A DNA stretch of 64,000 bases from contig NC_092020.1 in NCBI RefSeq assembly GCF_042242105.1, forward strand, positions 1,291,001-1,355,000, read 5' to 3'. Below, piece after piece: positions 45,492 to 57,890 of the stretch. The notes beneath the pieces were generated by a model. The model did not search any database. It was not told the DNA's origin and saw nothing but the letters and a program-made list of their open reading frames with translations. This DNA comes from Pempheris klunzingeri (Eukaryota > Chordata > Actinopteri > Acropomatiformes > Pempheridae). The number at the start of each line of letters is the position of its first letter. Within the stretch, counting starts at the first letter, position 1. Position numbers and translations under genes: made by a program.

Positions 45492-47838
45492 CCTACATAC
45501 CGGATGGCCAGATTACAGGGCACGGGAAAACCATCTGCAGCAGAGGCTCAATTACACACAAACATTGGCATCCTGCTGGCCTTTACTGGGACAAGTCTGT
45601 TTACTTCAGGTCACTTCTCTCACACACATGTTTAATACAAGAGGAAAAGTTCAATACCCACAACTTGTTAGTGAAACAAGTAAGATTACTGACTGAGCAT
45701 GAAGTGCACCGTAGTCTCTGGTCAACCACTTATGGCATACAGTCTCTCCCATCATGCCCTGGTGGCTCTTAACATCTAATGCCTAATTGACGTATACTAA
45801 TCCTGCTCGTCTGTTGCGTGACCTCTGCCTCTTCGCCCCTCCCGTCCGTCTGTCTGTCATCTCTCAGGGTCTGTCCATGAGGACCAACTACCAGTCATCG
45901 TACGCCCAGATGGACATGGGCACCTCAAACTACTTCTCCTTCAACGTGGCGGCTTTGGCCTCCATGACCAACCAGCAGCTGGAGGTAAGTAATGAGCTCC
46001 ACATGCCCCTCTCCTGCCTTGCACTCCTCCCTGTCCTTCCCCCACGGCATGGCGCCCCACATTCCTCAGACCCCACTGCTAATTGTGACAACAGTCGAGT
46101 AGCCGACGTGCCCGGCTCTGCCCCACTCCTCCACCCAACAGATTGTAATGCTCCACGTCTGGGGCCACTATTTATATACATCTGAGCATTGAAAGACCAT
46201 GAGGTAATAAGGAAGTCAAATGTGTGTAAAAATGCTGTATGCTGCCTTCAATTCCTGTAATCATTGCATGTGAGTAATGATCGTGTTGCAGCGTTGTCTT
46301 TGAAAGCAGACTCTCTTATAAACTCAGTAAGTGATGCATCCTCCTGTCCAGACAGACTGACACACTGACGGAGCTAAAGCTACCAACATGTTAGAGGAGG
46401 ACAAAGTATTTATTCTTAACACTTTGTCTGCTTTCACATCCAGCACACAGACGGTATGATAAGCATTTATTTGGAGTTGTGCTTCTTGCCAGCTGTTGAC
46501 TATAAATTTACTATTCGCACTCCTTTTTAACTTGGATGGCTACTGAGACTTTGTATTTAACAGCCCTGCTGAAACAGCGGCTGAATTATTATTCATTTCT
46601 AATTTCCAATGAGACTAAGCTGCTTGTCCATGATGCATTTTCACTTTCTCCAGTCCAGAAGAGAGATCTGTCTTCCTGGACCTGTCGTATGTGCGAGGGG
46701 TGGGGGCTCTGCACACATATTTATGATAGTGATTTGTCCAAGCAGACTTGTAAAAACAAAACAATGAGCTAAAATAATTTCTGGTCATTCATTCTGTGTG
46801 AGCTTGTCACTACGAGCGATACCTTTTGACTTCTCACTGCATGTTTTCCATCTCTTTCATTTGTGTTCAGGACCTTATAAACCAGGGACGACAGAAAGTC
46901 ATTGAAGCAACAAATGCGTTGAAGAGCTTATCACGGGAGTCACTGGAAGATAGTATCGCCAGAGTGGTGAGTGTCAACACACAGCCTCTAAATCAGTCTG
47001 TAGTCAATAATGACAATCTTAGTAAGCTTTCTTAGAGCAAGAATCTTTGGTAGAACCTTCCTGTTAGAGTTATAGCTGTGATGGTGGATGTGGTCAACAT
47101 GTGTGCGCTGTCCTGTCTCCCCACAGTGGAAGGAGAACCCGTCACTCACAGAGAATCAGGTCCAGTCCATGGCTCTGGGTCGGCAGGCCAGCATGGAGCT
47201 GGAGCTCAAACGCAGGGAAGTTGTGTACAGGGACGTCCTGACCAAGCAGCAGACGGTAAGACCTGCTCTGTGCCAGAGGCGAGTTGATGATATGTAGCTC
47301 CTACTTAACTGTGGCTACGTCTCTGAGACCCCACTGTGCTTATCCAGGTCGTTGGTGTGTAAATGTTTGTGTTATATCCTGCTTCACCCTGATTTCTTAA
47401 TAACCTGTATTTTGTGTGCGTAGCATTTGCTGTGTTGTATTTAGTTCAATAAGCCTCAACGTTTTACCTTAGTGATGAGTTTTTTGTTACATTTGACCAG
47501 TTTTCCATGCATGTAGTTGTTTTTGTTGTTGTCAGGATGTGAGTGTTGTTCATCTGGTGCTTAAAATAACTTACTGTACAATTAAACATCTCTCTGTGTT
47601 TGTGTCCTCCCAGCTGATGATGTTTGTGCAGAAGCTGATCACCAACAGGAAGGTGCAGGAGCAGCAGCTGGCCATGGCTAACCAGGCCAACTACCTGAAC
47701 CAGCTGGCCATGCAGAACGGCATGATGGGAGGTGGCGGGCTGAGCCAGATGGACCTGCTGGGGCTTTACCAACAGCTCCACGGCCTTGGTTCCCATCAAG
47801 GCATGGGCAAGAATCCTGGGCCCTCCAAGGGCCTGTAG
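19654..47838 (+). CDS. atrx: atrx, SNF2-family chromatin remodeller ATRX
   Basis: Thirty-four coding exons join in frame to about 2087 residues: 19654-19673, 21124-21175, 21282-21331, 21477-21598, 21703-21783, 21952-22061, 22151-22218, 22541-24693, 25075-25156, 25454-25602, 25694-25855, 25970-26087, 26198-26297, 26583-26756, 27850-27991, 28384-28493, 28853-28999, 29146-29323, 30026-30163, 30250-30425, 30517-30634, 31817-31947, 32204-32298, 32432-32571, 33369-33519, 33640-33740, 34555-34663, 34763-34940, 35174-35365, 44150-44299, 45868-45984, 46871-46966, 47127-47255 and 47614-47838. In order it has the ADD zinc domain (about 113-235), HP1-type motif LIVKLTPV (about 575), DAXX-binding core DEQKIKPI (about 861) and the helicase: P-loop MGLGKT (about 1223), DEGH (about 1347), [21 protein letters not shown] and [12 protein letters not shown] with DAXX deposits H3.3 at heterochromatin and telomeres and resolves G-quadruplexes. 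The start is uncertain: an ATG at 21119 is the alternative. Human ATRX is longer (2492 aa), mainly in the disordered middle. Confidence 0.96.
19771..19820 (+). repeat. 21-bp tandem repeat rich in CTAG palindromes
   Basis: Two full copies and one partial copy of a 21-base unit (AGCTAGCTAGATAGCCAGCT plus A) lie in atrx intron 1, about 100 bases after the first donor. Confidence 0.8.
21359..21397 (+). repeat. (TTG)n microsatellite in an atrx intron
   Basis: About 13 TTG units, starting about 28 bases after the donor of the exon ending at 21331. Confidence 0.9.
22541..24693 (+). other. atrx: atrx large exon 8 (disordered central region)
   Basis: A single 2153-base exon encodes the second half of the ADD domain and the long acidic/Ser-Lys-rich region, as in mammals. 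Its start shows [13 protein letters not shown] and [15 protein letters not shown] zinc ligands. The middle holds an Ala-Asp repeat and an HP1-type motif, and the end the DAXX-binding core. The minus-strand open frames opposite it are shadows of biased codon usage. Confidence 0.93.
23241..23330 (+). repeat. coding (GATGCT)n repeat: Glu-Ala / Asp-Ala tract in ATRX
   Basis: Tandem GAGGCT then GATGCT hexamers encode alternating EAEAEA and [10 protein letters not shown], followed by a looser DEA-rich stretch to about 23430. It lies between the ADD domain and the HP1 motif, within disordered sequence. Recalled mammalian ATRX has no such tract. Confidence 0.85.
26757..34554 (+). other. atrx introns across the helicase region (no further genes)
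   Basis: The larger introns here (26757-27849, 27992-28383, 29324-30025, 30635-31816, 32572-33368 and 33741-34554) show no additional coding exon, RNA gene or full mobile element. The 30635-31816 intron holds a (TTG)n run at about 30650-30674, a (TG)n run at 31047-31083 and G-rich sequence around 31180-31340. Confidence 0.6.
31047..31083 (+). repeat. (TG)n microsatellite
   Basis: About 18 TG units in an atrx intron. Confidence 0.95.
37717..37756 (+). repeat. (TG)n microsatellite
   Basis: Interrupted TG run in the long atrx intron. Confidence 0.9.
40459..40489 (+). repeat. (CA)n microsatellite
   Basis: About 15 CA units in the long atrx intron. Confidence 0.95.
41893..41921 (+). repeat. (GGGGA)n array
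   Basis: Five to six GGGGA units in the long atrx intron; the G-runs could form a G-quadruplex on the transcribed or displaced strand. Confidence 0.8.
44313..44361 (+). repeat. (CA)n microsatellite next to an atrx splice donor
   Basis: About 24 CA units begin 13 bases after the donor of the exon ending at 44299, on the sense strand. Confidence 0.95.
45455..45487 (+). repeat. (CA)n microsatellite
   Basis: About 16 CA units in the intron 44300-45867. Confidence 0.95.
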
Positions 47839-49251
47839 GTCAGAAGGACTGTTCCTCACCCCCCCTCCCCACCCTCCACCACTCAGCAAGCCGGCTCCCA
47901 GTGGCCCAGTCCAAGCGAGGCCCAGTTCTCTGTAACAAACACACTGTGAGACTGCTCAGAGCTCAAAGCAAACTGATGCACCAATCAGAGGGTGGAGAAG
48001 TTTTGAGACTAGGCTGCTGTCCACTGGGGCCTCAGGTGGGATAGACTCTCAGCTCTTTAATCTGTAGTTCACTGAGAGATGGTGGAATATAATGTATAAA
48101 AGACTGTGCGAAAGGAGTCTATTAGGAATTTCCACAGAAAAAAAAATGTATATGCCGCCTTAATGTTATTCAAGTTCTCTTCATTTTTCATGTATTTAAA
48201 GACAAGTTTTACCCCCAATGCTTTTAAGCATTGTATTGTTTTCCCCTTAAGAGGGTTTCCTTATTATTTAAACTCAGTTTTTTATACTGTTTTGAACGCC
48301 TAACTAAACCCGAGTGGGACCAGTGTTGTTGGTGACAGGACTCTATGATGTAAAGCTCTACGTGATTATTAGCCCCAGTAGATTCCTTCACCAAGACCTA
48401 ACAAAGCAGACAGCTGATGGTGCTGCAGCGTCCCGCTCTTTTTGGGCAATAGAAGAAATTCAACTTCAACAAAAACAGAAAAAAAATCTTAAAAAAAAAA
48501 AAGAAAAAATATGGCCTTATATTCATTTCCTAAAAAAAAGCTCTGTAAAGATTTGAGATTTGTTGAGAATTTTCTATTATGCTTTTAAGTGTTTACATTA
48601 GTTGTCGCTGAACATGGTATTGGAATGCTTGTGTTGTTCAAAACTGCCTGCCCGTTCCTATGACCCTTTTGTAACATCATCCTCATCGTCACGTGTTGTC
48701 TAGCATAGCACTGTGCGTCCTGATCATTGTTTATGTTCCACTTGTGTTGATCCCAAGCTTGGACGAGTGACTGGGTCTCACAAAGCACAACCAGTTCAGC
48801 CGGGCACCACAGGGCCCAAAACGTTTCCCTTTACCTGTCTGTCAAACTTTGAATCGTATGTTTCACTCTGGATTTGATAGGAGGAGTAAAGACTGGAAAT
48901 CTTATTGTGTCTGGCTGATTTGTGACCTCTGCTTTGTGAGAAATGCCTTCTGGACACTGTAGTCGCACCAGGCAGGCCTCCCAGACTACCTTTATTCTAC
49001 TTTGGCACATTTTTGCTTATAAATGCTTAAACTGGTGTAGCTGTTAATCCTGAGGAATATGTACATTTCTCACAAAGAGACGCCTGCTGTCTCTAGTTGG
49101 CTCCTGTGTTTGCACAAGGTGTGTTTCATAAATGTAGAGAAACTTTTTGGCCCTCCTGTAAGAATGTTCTTATGTTAGCAAATACACCAACGTTTGCCAT
49201 GAATCTGATCTGCTATTATCTTGATAAGTATTTAATATAACATTTAATAAA
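47839..49251 (+). other. atrx 3' UTR
   Basis: After the TAG at 47836-47838 the sequence is non-coding and ends in AATAAA at 49246-49251, followed by a T-rich stretch. This gives a 3' UTR of about 1.4 kb. Several earlier A-rich stretches (around 48480-48510) lack a good hexamer. Confidence 0.6.
49246..49251 (+). terminator. candidate atrx polyadenylation signal
   Basis: Canonical AATAAA about 1.4 kb after the atrx stop codon. Confidence 0.5.
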
Positions 49252-52143
49252 GTGACCAAAAGGATTAGCAACTCCTGTGTTTGAGTCATTTCTCTTTCAG
49301 TGCATTCCTTTGCACTGACTGACTGTTTAAAGTCGAATGTCTTCTTCTTCTTCTTGAAGGTCTCCCAAAGCCGTTTTGTTATAGACCTGCATGATGACAT
49401 ATCTGAAGCCAAACCAGTGGTGGATTCACATCAAGACAATAAACTAAATTATCCTCAAAGGGAAATCTGACCACTGAAGAACCAGCTATATAACACATTT
49501 TTGGAATACATACACCAACTCTGATAGATTGTCCTGACCAATATGTCTGTCGGGCTTTTAACATTGCATCTACAATTTTTGTTCAGGCTCCTTCTTTAGT
49601 CTGACTCATACAATTAATAAACAGAAAAATGTAACTTTTGTAAAATTAAATGAGTACTTTTATATTTTGAGTTAGATGAGACTCTCATTTCTGTCTGGTA
49701 AAAATGAATTTAAAGCCAGCAGCTGGCTAACCTAGTTTAGCACAGGGACTAGAAACATGAACATTTACCTTACTGATATACAAGAGGTATCGATCTTCTC
49801 GTCTAATTTTCCTGAAGCATGTTCCCTAACATTTAGAGCTAATCCTTTAACAGCTGGAGAACAGATAGCTGACACATCTTAATGCAGTGTCCTTGTATCT
49901 CACACTCGCAGCACTAAGTGCCTTTTGTCCCACTCTCTTCTCCCTTCAATCTTTCATCTATTTTTCCCTCTCCCGGTATTGTTTTCATTTCTCAGTCTGC
50001 CAGGGTTTTCCCCTGCATGTCTTTGACTTTTCCATTCCCTCCCCCCAGGGGAGCTTGCTCTCACAGCTTACAGATATCTGCCAGTGGAGAAACATTACAA
50101 CTATTGCAGATGTTGAAATGTTGATCCCATCCCCTCTCAGCCCCAGATTACCACCACTCCAGGTTTGCAGCACATCCCTGCTGGTTCTCTGTGCAGCAGG
50201 CAGCTGTTTCTGTCCATTGAAAAGGTCTGCTGCAGACTGCACTGCAGCGGAGTCTGTGGGGCCCCAGCAGTGAACAACCAATCACTGCTCTAAATCCATG
50301 CTGATGTGTAAAGCCAATTAGGAGTCGGGATCCAGTTGCATAAGGAATCTGATTTTGTACGGTGGATGTAGGCTGACTAAGACCTTATGGAGACAGAGAG
50401 CGTCTGTGCACATTACTTGGTAAAAGGTTTATGAGGGCGAATTGGCATGGGATTGTATCGGTGTTCTCCTGTGGGAAAAAAAACCTGCTGTATCTTTTTA
50501 CATGATTTTCTCTCTGTCTTTTGGACAACATGCTCTCTGGTCACTGCTGCTAAAGTCGAGGAATCTTAATAATAATGAGCAGCCAAATCTAAATCATTTT
50601 TGTCCAGATGAACTTTTTCATGTTGCTGAAAACCTCATGGTGGCGCCAGAGGAAAATTCAGTTGGTGGCCAAAGTCATTTGAATTCATCCACTGGGGACC
50701 ATGAATGTCTGTGCAAAACTTAATGTCAATCCATGCAACAGTTGTTGAGATCTTTCAGTCTGGACCACAGTGGCAGACTGAACGAATGCTGCTAGCAGGG
50801 CTGAAAAGAAAAGAAAAGAAATGCAACATTCACATAGATTCTATATCTGGTTTTAATTGGTACATCACATTTTTATCCAAGCAAAAATGGTCTCTCACAA
50901 TGATCTGATAGCAGGACAATTTTATTGTCATGTTTTTTTGGTGTTATTTCAGTAGAATCTACAGTCCAGATAACTTCAAGTTCATTACAAAATAAAGTCT
51001 TTGCAATAAATAAATATATAGATTTATATTTATACTTTATGTGTATGTATAAAATAAATATATTGTACATCTCATAAATAGGATCACCCATATGTACACC
51101 TCAGCTGCTTGCATTTTTAATAATGTTCCTGACACTCTGAACATTACAAGTCACCATCCTTTTAAAAAAAACAAAAAACCCATCACTTATTCTTTACAAC
51201 CACAGTCAGAGAAGTGCTTTTGTCCCGAGCTTAATCACTTGTTTTGCATACAATTCCTACAAGACACTGCTTGATATTTCATTTAAATGTGATGAATGAG
51301 ATCATTAGACTCCGATGATTACGCGGGAGAACAAGCGATGTGCAGTAAGTGCTCTTTCCTCTATCACACATTCATCTTAGAGATTTTACTCCCCTCTTTC
51401 AAAATCTAAGATGATTTTGAAGACAATTTAATAAAACTCCAGTTCTGCCTCACAGACATCCTCCTCTTTAGTACCAGACCATCCCAAACTGTCACTTAAC
51501 ATGCGTGGTAGCACATATTTTGTGTATTTCTGACCCTTCTTCGCCTCTTGTCTGTCTCCTTGTCGGTGGAATGTGCCCTTTCTAACTTTTAACGCTACCA
51601 TGGCTGTGTGTATAGTGCATGACAAGTGCACGATGGGACATCTGCAGTGCTTTCTGTCATTTGGAGCTTCTCTGTGTTCTCATAGTCATCCATTCACCTT
51701 TGTCCCCACCAGCTTAGTGCTACACAAAACCGCCAGGAGCCACGACTCCGTTTGTCGTTGCGTGCCGCTCCAGTATCTATTCATTTCCCCCTAAGAAGTG
51801 GTTATTGAGAAAACACGGCACCTGATAAGATCGCCCTGATCGCCCCACGGCTGGGCAGTCATGTGGGCCTCCTCCGTCCATGTCCGCAGTGGTTTTACAA
51901 AATCCTCTCTGAGGTCACAAGTCCACTGCAGAGGCAAAGAAGCAACATCCAGGAACATGCACAATGTTTATGTCAGTGCTGCACGTGCTTGGCAGTGGGC
52001 TGAGGTGCATACACAGTGACCTCAGGGGGAGTTGAGGGTAAACAGTTCTGTACCAGGTCCAAAATATCCACAACACCTTCTCTCTCCTCTTCTTTTATTT
52101 CTGCTCCTCCGAGTGTAAGCGGCTCCCCGAGTGTAAGCACTGG
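49252..52143. other. atrx-fgf16 intergenic DNA with the probable fgf16 3' UTR
   Basis: The two genes converge here. No open frame has exon-like features. On the minus strand an AATAAA at 50921-50926 could end the fgf16 transcript (a 3' UTR of about 1.2 kb). A dispersed-repeat copy occupies about 50629-50810. Confidence 0.45.
50629..50810 (+). repeat. dispersed teleost repeat fragment
   Basis: The phrases AACCTCATGGTGGCGCCAGA, GGGGACCATGAATGTCTGTG, ATCCATGCAACAGTTGTTGA and GATCTTTCAGTCTGGACCA match, from memory, a high-copy interspersed repeat in many percomorph genomes. I cannot name the class with certainty; it carries no intact open frame. Confidence 0.55.
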
Positions 52144-52771
52144 TCACCTGTACTGGAATAAGTCCCTGTACGCCTGAGGGATCTTTTCAATCTCCACCGG
52201 CCTGGGTAAGAAGTGAGTGAGTTTCTGGTGTTTTTTAGTCCTGCCGCCCTCCCTGGGCGAACCGTCCTTGTTTAAGGCCACGTAGTAGAAGCGTCCCGTG
52301 TCTGTGTGCTTGTACAGAGTCGAAGCGTAGGTGTTGTACCAGTTCTCCTCAAACTGCTCCCTGAACACACATTCTGCTGTCAGCTTCTTCTGCAGGAGAG
52401 AAAACAACATATTAGTCACATGCCGAACTCCTGCTCGCACGGCACTGAGTGAGCCAAGAAGAACATTTGCAACAGAAACGAGATTAAAGAGACCTAAAGA
52501 TGCAGCTGAGACTGACGTGGATGATGTCACTTTGCATGCAGATTGCAGTCTTCCCGCTGTACCAGTCTGTGCATTTCATAGACTACTTTGGACTGAAAGC
52601 TGAAATTAACCAGTAGAAACTCATTTAGGCAGGTGCTCATTACGACAAGAGGGGAAGTCATTATGAGCAGCTTTTTATGCCCCACGCGCATTCCTCAGAC
52701 CTGTTAACCTCTCGTTCAGCGTGGAGAATTAGTTCCCTCCCTGTGATGCAAGAAGGAGTACAATCTTCCTT

Positions 52772-52820
<49 letters not shown>

Positions 52821-55800
52821 CAGCTCTCTAAGCCTCAGTCCTCACTGACAGCGCAGCATGAGCGATGGCTGCGGGTTCAGCAGGTGAGAGTGTGCTGGCT
52901 GAGTGAGTGTATGAGAACAGTGAGAGACGTTAGACTTAGAGCTGCTTGCCTGCCAGGGCTAGTCACTCATGCAGCAGCTCTGCAAGAGGGTGGACTCAGT
53001 GAGCTCAGGGGTATCACCGAGGACCAAATGGGCCAAATATGGACCCCCTTTAGATGGTGTTCCAAACAGTCACTATCTCCCATTCTCCACCATCCACACC
53101 CTCTTTCCATTTGACTAACTTCTTTTTGTGGCGTGGCGGATGTGGCTTCTCTACACAGCAATCAGTCGATCTCTAACTTTAATAACACGCGTTATAGTTC
53201 TAGTGTTTATGCAAGAGTCTCGTTTTTATTCCAGAAGCAATTTTGTTGATTGGCTGTCAGGCTCTGCTTGGCTGCGGCTGTGTGGTGAAGCTGTTGTCTG
53301 TAAACACAGCCTCAGGGGCACGTGACTGGGCCAGCACAACACAAACCTCATCGGATCAAAAGCTCGTCAAGGTCTGGCGGCTGTGGGACGGAAGCGCCCT
53401 TCTACCTGTTACCCCCCTCCACTTCCCCGGCCTCTCAGCCTCAGACAGACGTGTCTGCATCGCTCCTTCTGTCAGTCAGGTGACTCAGTCAGGTGTGCAA
53501 TTACCCCCACCCCCCACAAATCACTGCCTCCCACCATCACCCGCCCCCTCCCCCATGGTCAAAGCTCCAGGATGCCAGACTCTGATAGCAAGCGGTAACA
53601 ATATCTGCACTTTCAACATAATGGCCGTGCTTAAAAGTAGCCTCTGTTCGAAGCGCTCAGAGCCCGGGGGAGTCTGAGCCCTGAGAGGCCCTCAGGTAAT
53701 GCCCTGGGACACCTGATACAGGTAACCCTCGCATACTTCCCCTTCATTGTCTTTATCTCTTCCCTTTCCTCTCTGTCTGTCTCCAGATAGCAACCACATG
53801 TGAGACAAAGTCAGCCAGGATGAAAAAAGGAAGATTTGTTTTAGATACATTCATCGTGAAAAAAAGAAAACAGAAGATATTTCTTATATATTTAACTGTG
53901 CAGCTGTTCACTGAGAGGTGATCTCAACCAAATTCACCCACAACGCACATCCAGCATGACCCCAAAGTTTCCTGTCTCCACTTTGGGAAAATATGTAAAT
54001 ATTTCTGCATATCTCAAAACTAAATGAAGAGGTTGGTTTTCTCTCTGAAGCTGCAAAACCTGCTTTTCCTTAAATCCCTTGACATGGAAAACAGCTGTAA
54101 AGGTCTCCTGTTCTTCTCTTTGTAACCACCAGTGTTGTTTTTAGTCAAAAAGCCCTCATCATTTGGTGGATCTGCTGTCTTTATTAATTTCTCTGGTCAC
54201 CACCCTGGAGGGAAAAGCAGCAGGAGAGTGTGAGACTCTGTAAAAGAAACATCCTTGTTTTGTCTCACTGTGGTTTTCCCATCTGCCACGTACGGGAACC
54301 TTGATAACAACACTGACTCTCAGATTGCTCCTGAAAACTTCTTTTTGATAGCTCAGTGCTGAAAAAAGAGCTTTATTTTCTGAGAGTGGCTGGAAAATGG
54401 TGTATTCTGCACGCATATCAAGTGCCAGACTTGTTGTGAATGAGACCCTGGCCTGCATGACGAGGGCGGGGTTGTGTTGTGAATGAATGTGAATGTTTTT
54501 TTTTTTTTAGTTTGACTCACCGACCCATAGAGCTCTCCTTTCTCGTTCATGCCGAGGTAGAGTCCAGCATCCACCCCTCTGATGCTGACCAGACCCACTG
54601 CCAGACTGATGAACTCCAGGATGCCTGAGGTCAAATGATGCAACACAGAGTTTCACAAAAACCAGTCAGGAAAGCTGACAAACACACACAGCGACAAGTG
54701 GCCACCGCTTAGTGACAGCAGACCAGTCGAAGTATACACCAGTCACTATTATTCCAACGTGCTGAAAGACAAAAACCCTGCAATGTTCAACTGCAAATGG
54801 CTCATTTATTTGATTTCTGGCTTGTGTTTTTTTGTGTGTGTGGTCTGAACAGTGGAGCACACATCACTCATTGAATCCCAGTAGGCTGTGGTGTCTATCA
54901 AAGTGTTCATCCTGTCTTTAGGACTTCCCAACTGGCCACTAAGACAGACCCAGAGGCCACTTTTATGAAGCTCAGATGTGGGTAAGTTGTTTAGTTGGCT
55001 GCTGACTCACAGGAAGTTGCAGTGAAGCAAACGTGCACTTCAAAGGCAGAGAAGCAACCGGTGAAATTAAAAGCTGGTGGCTGTTGTGATGCAGAGGTTA
55101 GTCAGAGAGGGTCCAGCTGGCAGAGGCCAGCTTACAGCCACCTGGTCCCCATCTCTCCGACCTCCTCTGATGCCAGAGGATGACAGAGAACATCCCTCTA
55201 ATTTTTCGTGGGGTGAACAGTGTGTTTCATATCCCTCTGATCAAAGCCACGTCTTCCTCGCAGCTCTGACAAAGACGTTGTATGTTTTAAAGCCAAACAC
55301 TCGGACCACCCATCCCAGTAACCCCGGCGCGTTTCTGGCTCCAGTCTGAACACTAAACCTTCCCAGAATTCCGCAGTGGTCATGCTTTAATTATTCCGCA
55401 CCTGTGCGATGACCGCACGGGCTGCGAGCCGCGAGACATGTGCGCGTCTGCCCCCTGACCTCATTTGTTTCTCGTTCTCTCGTGAGCCGCGCCTCGCTCC
55501 ATTTACACTAACCGCACCAGATCTTCAGGCGTGCGGGCGCGCGTTTGCTGATGCACACACGCCGCCTGTTTGCGGCTGAGGAGAGACACCTGCACCCCAC
55601 CCCCCACTCCACCCACCCGTCCACCCCCACCCACGCGCTGCGGGGATTGCCAGAAAAAGGTGTGCGGCTCCGCTCTCCCCGCGCGCCAGGTGACAGTGAC
55701 GCACGAGTGCGTATCCACCGGGGATGTGCGCCTGGAAAAAGCCTCCTGATGAAACTCACTTCCCCACTTCTGGAGTGACAGCAGTGGAGATAATCTGAAC

Positions 55801-56369
55801 TGATGGTACAAGATCTATCCGTTTAGGTATTAAGTAACTGAAAACTGTAATTAAAGTTTGTAATGATGATGATGATGATAAAGTTTAATGATGATTGCTT
55901 TCCGCTTAGTCGGCCATAGTTCAGCCCATTTCATTTAGACCCCTCTCTCTCTATCCCTATCTCTCTCTCTCTCTGTGTAGACTATAATAAGTCATCCACT
56001 TTGGCTCATTTCTGGCTGTCGAGACAAATTATGTAACAGAATCTTCAATATTTCTAATTCCTCGCAGTCAAAAAGTGAAACAGAAGAAATAGCCTCACCA
56101 AATCTGCTGTGGTCCTGCCTTGTCCCATGCACGGTCCCATTGGGGAATATCTCCAGCTGAAAGCCGGTCCTACAGTAAAGCTGCCGCCGCCTCAGGATCC
56201 CTTTGAGGTGCCCGAAATCCGTCGGCGACCCCCGCTGCAGCCTCCCTTCAATCTGCCCCAGACGCTCATTCAAGCCCACTGGAGACTCCGGCAGGGGCAT
56301 ATTCCCGAGTGACGGAAAGGTTTGTAAATCCAAGTCGATTGTCCCCAGAAAGCTCCCGACCTCTGCCAT
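52144..56369 (-). CDS. fgf16: fgf16, fibroblast growth factor 16
   Basis: Three minus-strand exons (56099-56369, 54521-54624, 52144-52389) join in frame to 206 residues, against 207 in human FGF16. The N-terminus MAEVGSFLG and the segment [20 protein letters not shown] are diagnostic for FGF16 within the FGF9/16/20 group. The beta-trefoil core shows [24 protein letters not shown] with its glycosylation sequon, [38 protein letters not shown] and HFLPRPV. Proteins of this group are secreted through an uncleaved internal signal, bind heparan sulfate and activate FGFRs; FGF16 acts in heart, limb/fin and otic development. The ATG at 56369 was preferred over an in-frame upstream ATG (56402) because it matches the family start. 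Location beside atrx agrees with mammalian synteny. Introns are about 2.1 and 1.5 kb. Confidence 0.95.
52779..52818 (+). repeat. (CA)n microsatellite in fgf16 intron 2
   Basis: About 20 CA units. Confidence 0.95.
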
Positions 56370-57659
56370 TGTGTGCACAGCTGTCAAATTTAGCGAAGGC
56401 ATTTAAAATGTACGGTGACTCAAAGAGGGAAGAAAGTTTATAGAAGTCCGGTCCATGCACGCACAAAGCGTACCCAGCGCGCACTCCAAATCAGCGGCGT
56501 CCTCTCAGTTTATCGATCTCCCTTTGCTATAATCATCAGTTTGATATCTGATAATCAGATGGAAAGACTCTATTATATACATACTCCCCACGCATTCTCA
56601 CATTGGATATTCAAACACAAGCCACGCCTGGCTGGCATCCCTTCTTACGCGCATCAGTTTCCTCACTGAATGTGCACTTCCAGTCCAACTTTTACCACTA
56701 GTGATGCCGCTGTCTGCGCCTCTGTGTCGCTGCTCTCTTAGAAAGCTGTATCTATCTTCGGACCGAGCGAATCCGTGTCCTCAAGTCTCTTCTCATAGCT
56801 CCTGCGCTCCTGACCGCGCTCCGAGGCTGTCTGATAAAACCACATCGCCCATCCACGGGCAGGAAACTCTGGCAACAGTTTGCGGTGCATTAAAATGCGA
56901 CACAGACGCAGAAGCAAAGATCATCATCGTTCAGGCACAAATGGAAGCTGACACACAAAGGCGAAAAGCCACATCTATCATAAACTGTAACAGCTACTCC
57001 ACCACACAGGCAATCCATTATTTACTTTTTGTTGCTCACAGCCTCTCCTGGAAGCAAACAAAACAAAAAAGGGAAAACCACTCAGCATCAAGCGAACGTT
57101 TCCCCCCCCATACAAGATTATCAGAATAGCCTGAGCATAATCCCCAACCTCCTGCACGAGTGTCAGTGCCAACCACTGCAGTTGGACGTTTTCATGAGAG
57201 CATTTTCTCCACCTCCTCTTTGGAAGCAGGTGCTTCCTCGCCCCTCTGCACAACGTTTGCAATGTGCTCCAGCAAACCAGCAGCTTAACCACTTGTACTA
57301 CTGGCAAGGAAGGGGAAAAAAAGGAAAATCCAAATGCTGATGACGTGCAGTATCAAATCTGAGTGCTGCAGGAACTGTATGAACTTTTGGAGTCATCAGA
57401 GGTCCTTTAATAAAGGAGCTTTAGATGTGTTTTTCTTTTTGAAAAAAAAAAACCCCTCTCCAACATTAATCTTCGATGTTGATTTCCCCTGCTGACTTTT
57501 GTGCACAGTTTCAAATTGGCTTCTTCTTCTCCACAAACCTCTGCTGCTTAGTAATTATGTAACTACATAAAACAGGAGCGTACACACCACAAGCTGTGAA
57601 AAGGAAGATACACAGGAATATATTTAGCTGTACTTTACAGACATGATTTACAACAAATA
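56370..57659 (-). promoter_or_regulatory. fgf16 5' flank and promoter region
   Basis: This lies upstream of the fgf16 start. No coding exon is seen. Sequence around 56690-56900 is moderately CpG-rich and may include the transcription start, but I found no decisive core-promoter motif. Confidence 0.35.
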
Positions 57660-57890
57660 ATTAGCACCAGTGGTTTAGGATGCATCCAGATCTGTTGCTT
57701 GAATAAAAGTTGCAATACTATCAGAAGTAACTGTATCTGTTGAATAACTGTAGTAAAGGAAAAAGGTAAAACATTTGCATCTGAATTGCAGTTCAGTAAA
57801 AGTATAAAGAACCTTAACATTTGAATACTAAAGTACCTCCAAACTGTGCTTGAGTACATTACTTGAGTAAATGTACTCAGCTACCTTCCC
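57660..57890. repeat. diverged dispersed repeat (teleost MITE/SINE-like)
   Basis: The motifs CAGTTCAGTAAAAGTATAAAG (split near 57788-57808) and TTGAGTACATTACTTGAGTA with AAATGTACTCAGCTACCTT (57849-57886) resemble a very common teleost element built on ...ACTTGAGTAAATGTACTTAGTTAC.... The identification is from memory and the copy is diverged. Confidence 0.5.

Noticed and set aside
55545..55811. Open frames on both strands near 55.6 kb
   Set aside because: They sit in fgf16 intron 1, are low-complexity Pro/His or Gly/Arg rich, and the fgf16 exons join perfectly without them.
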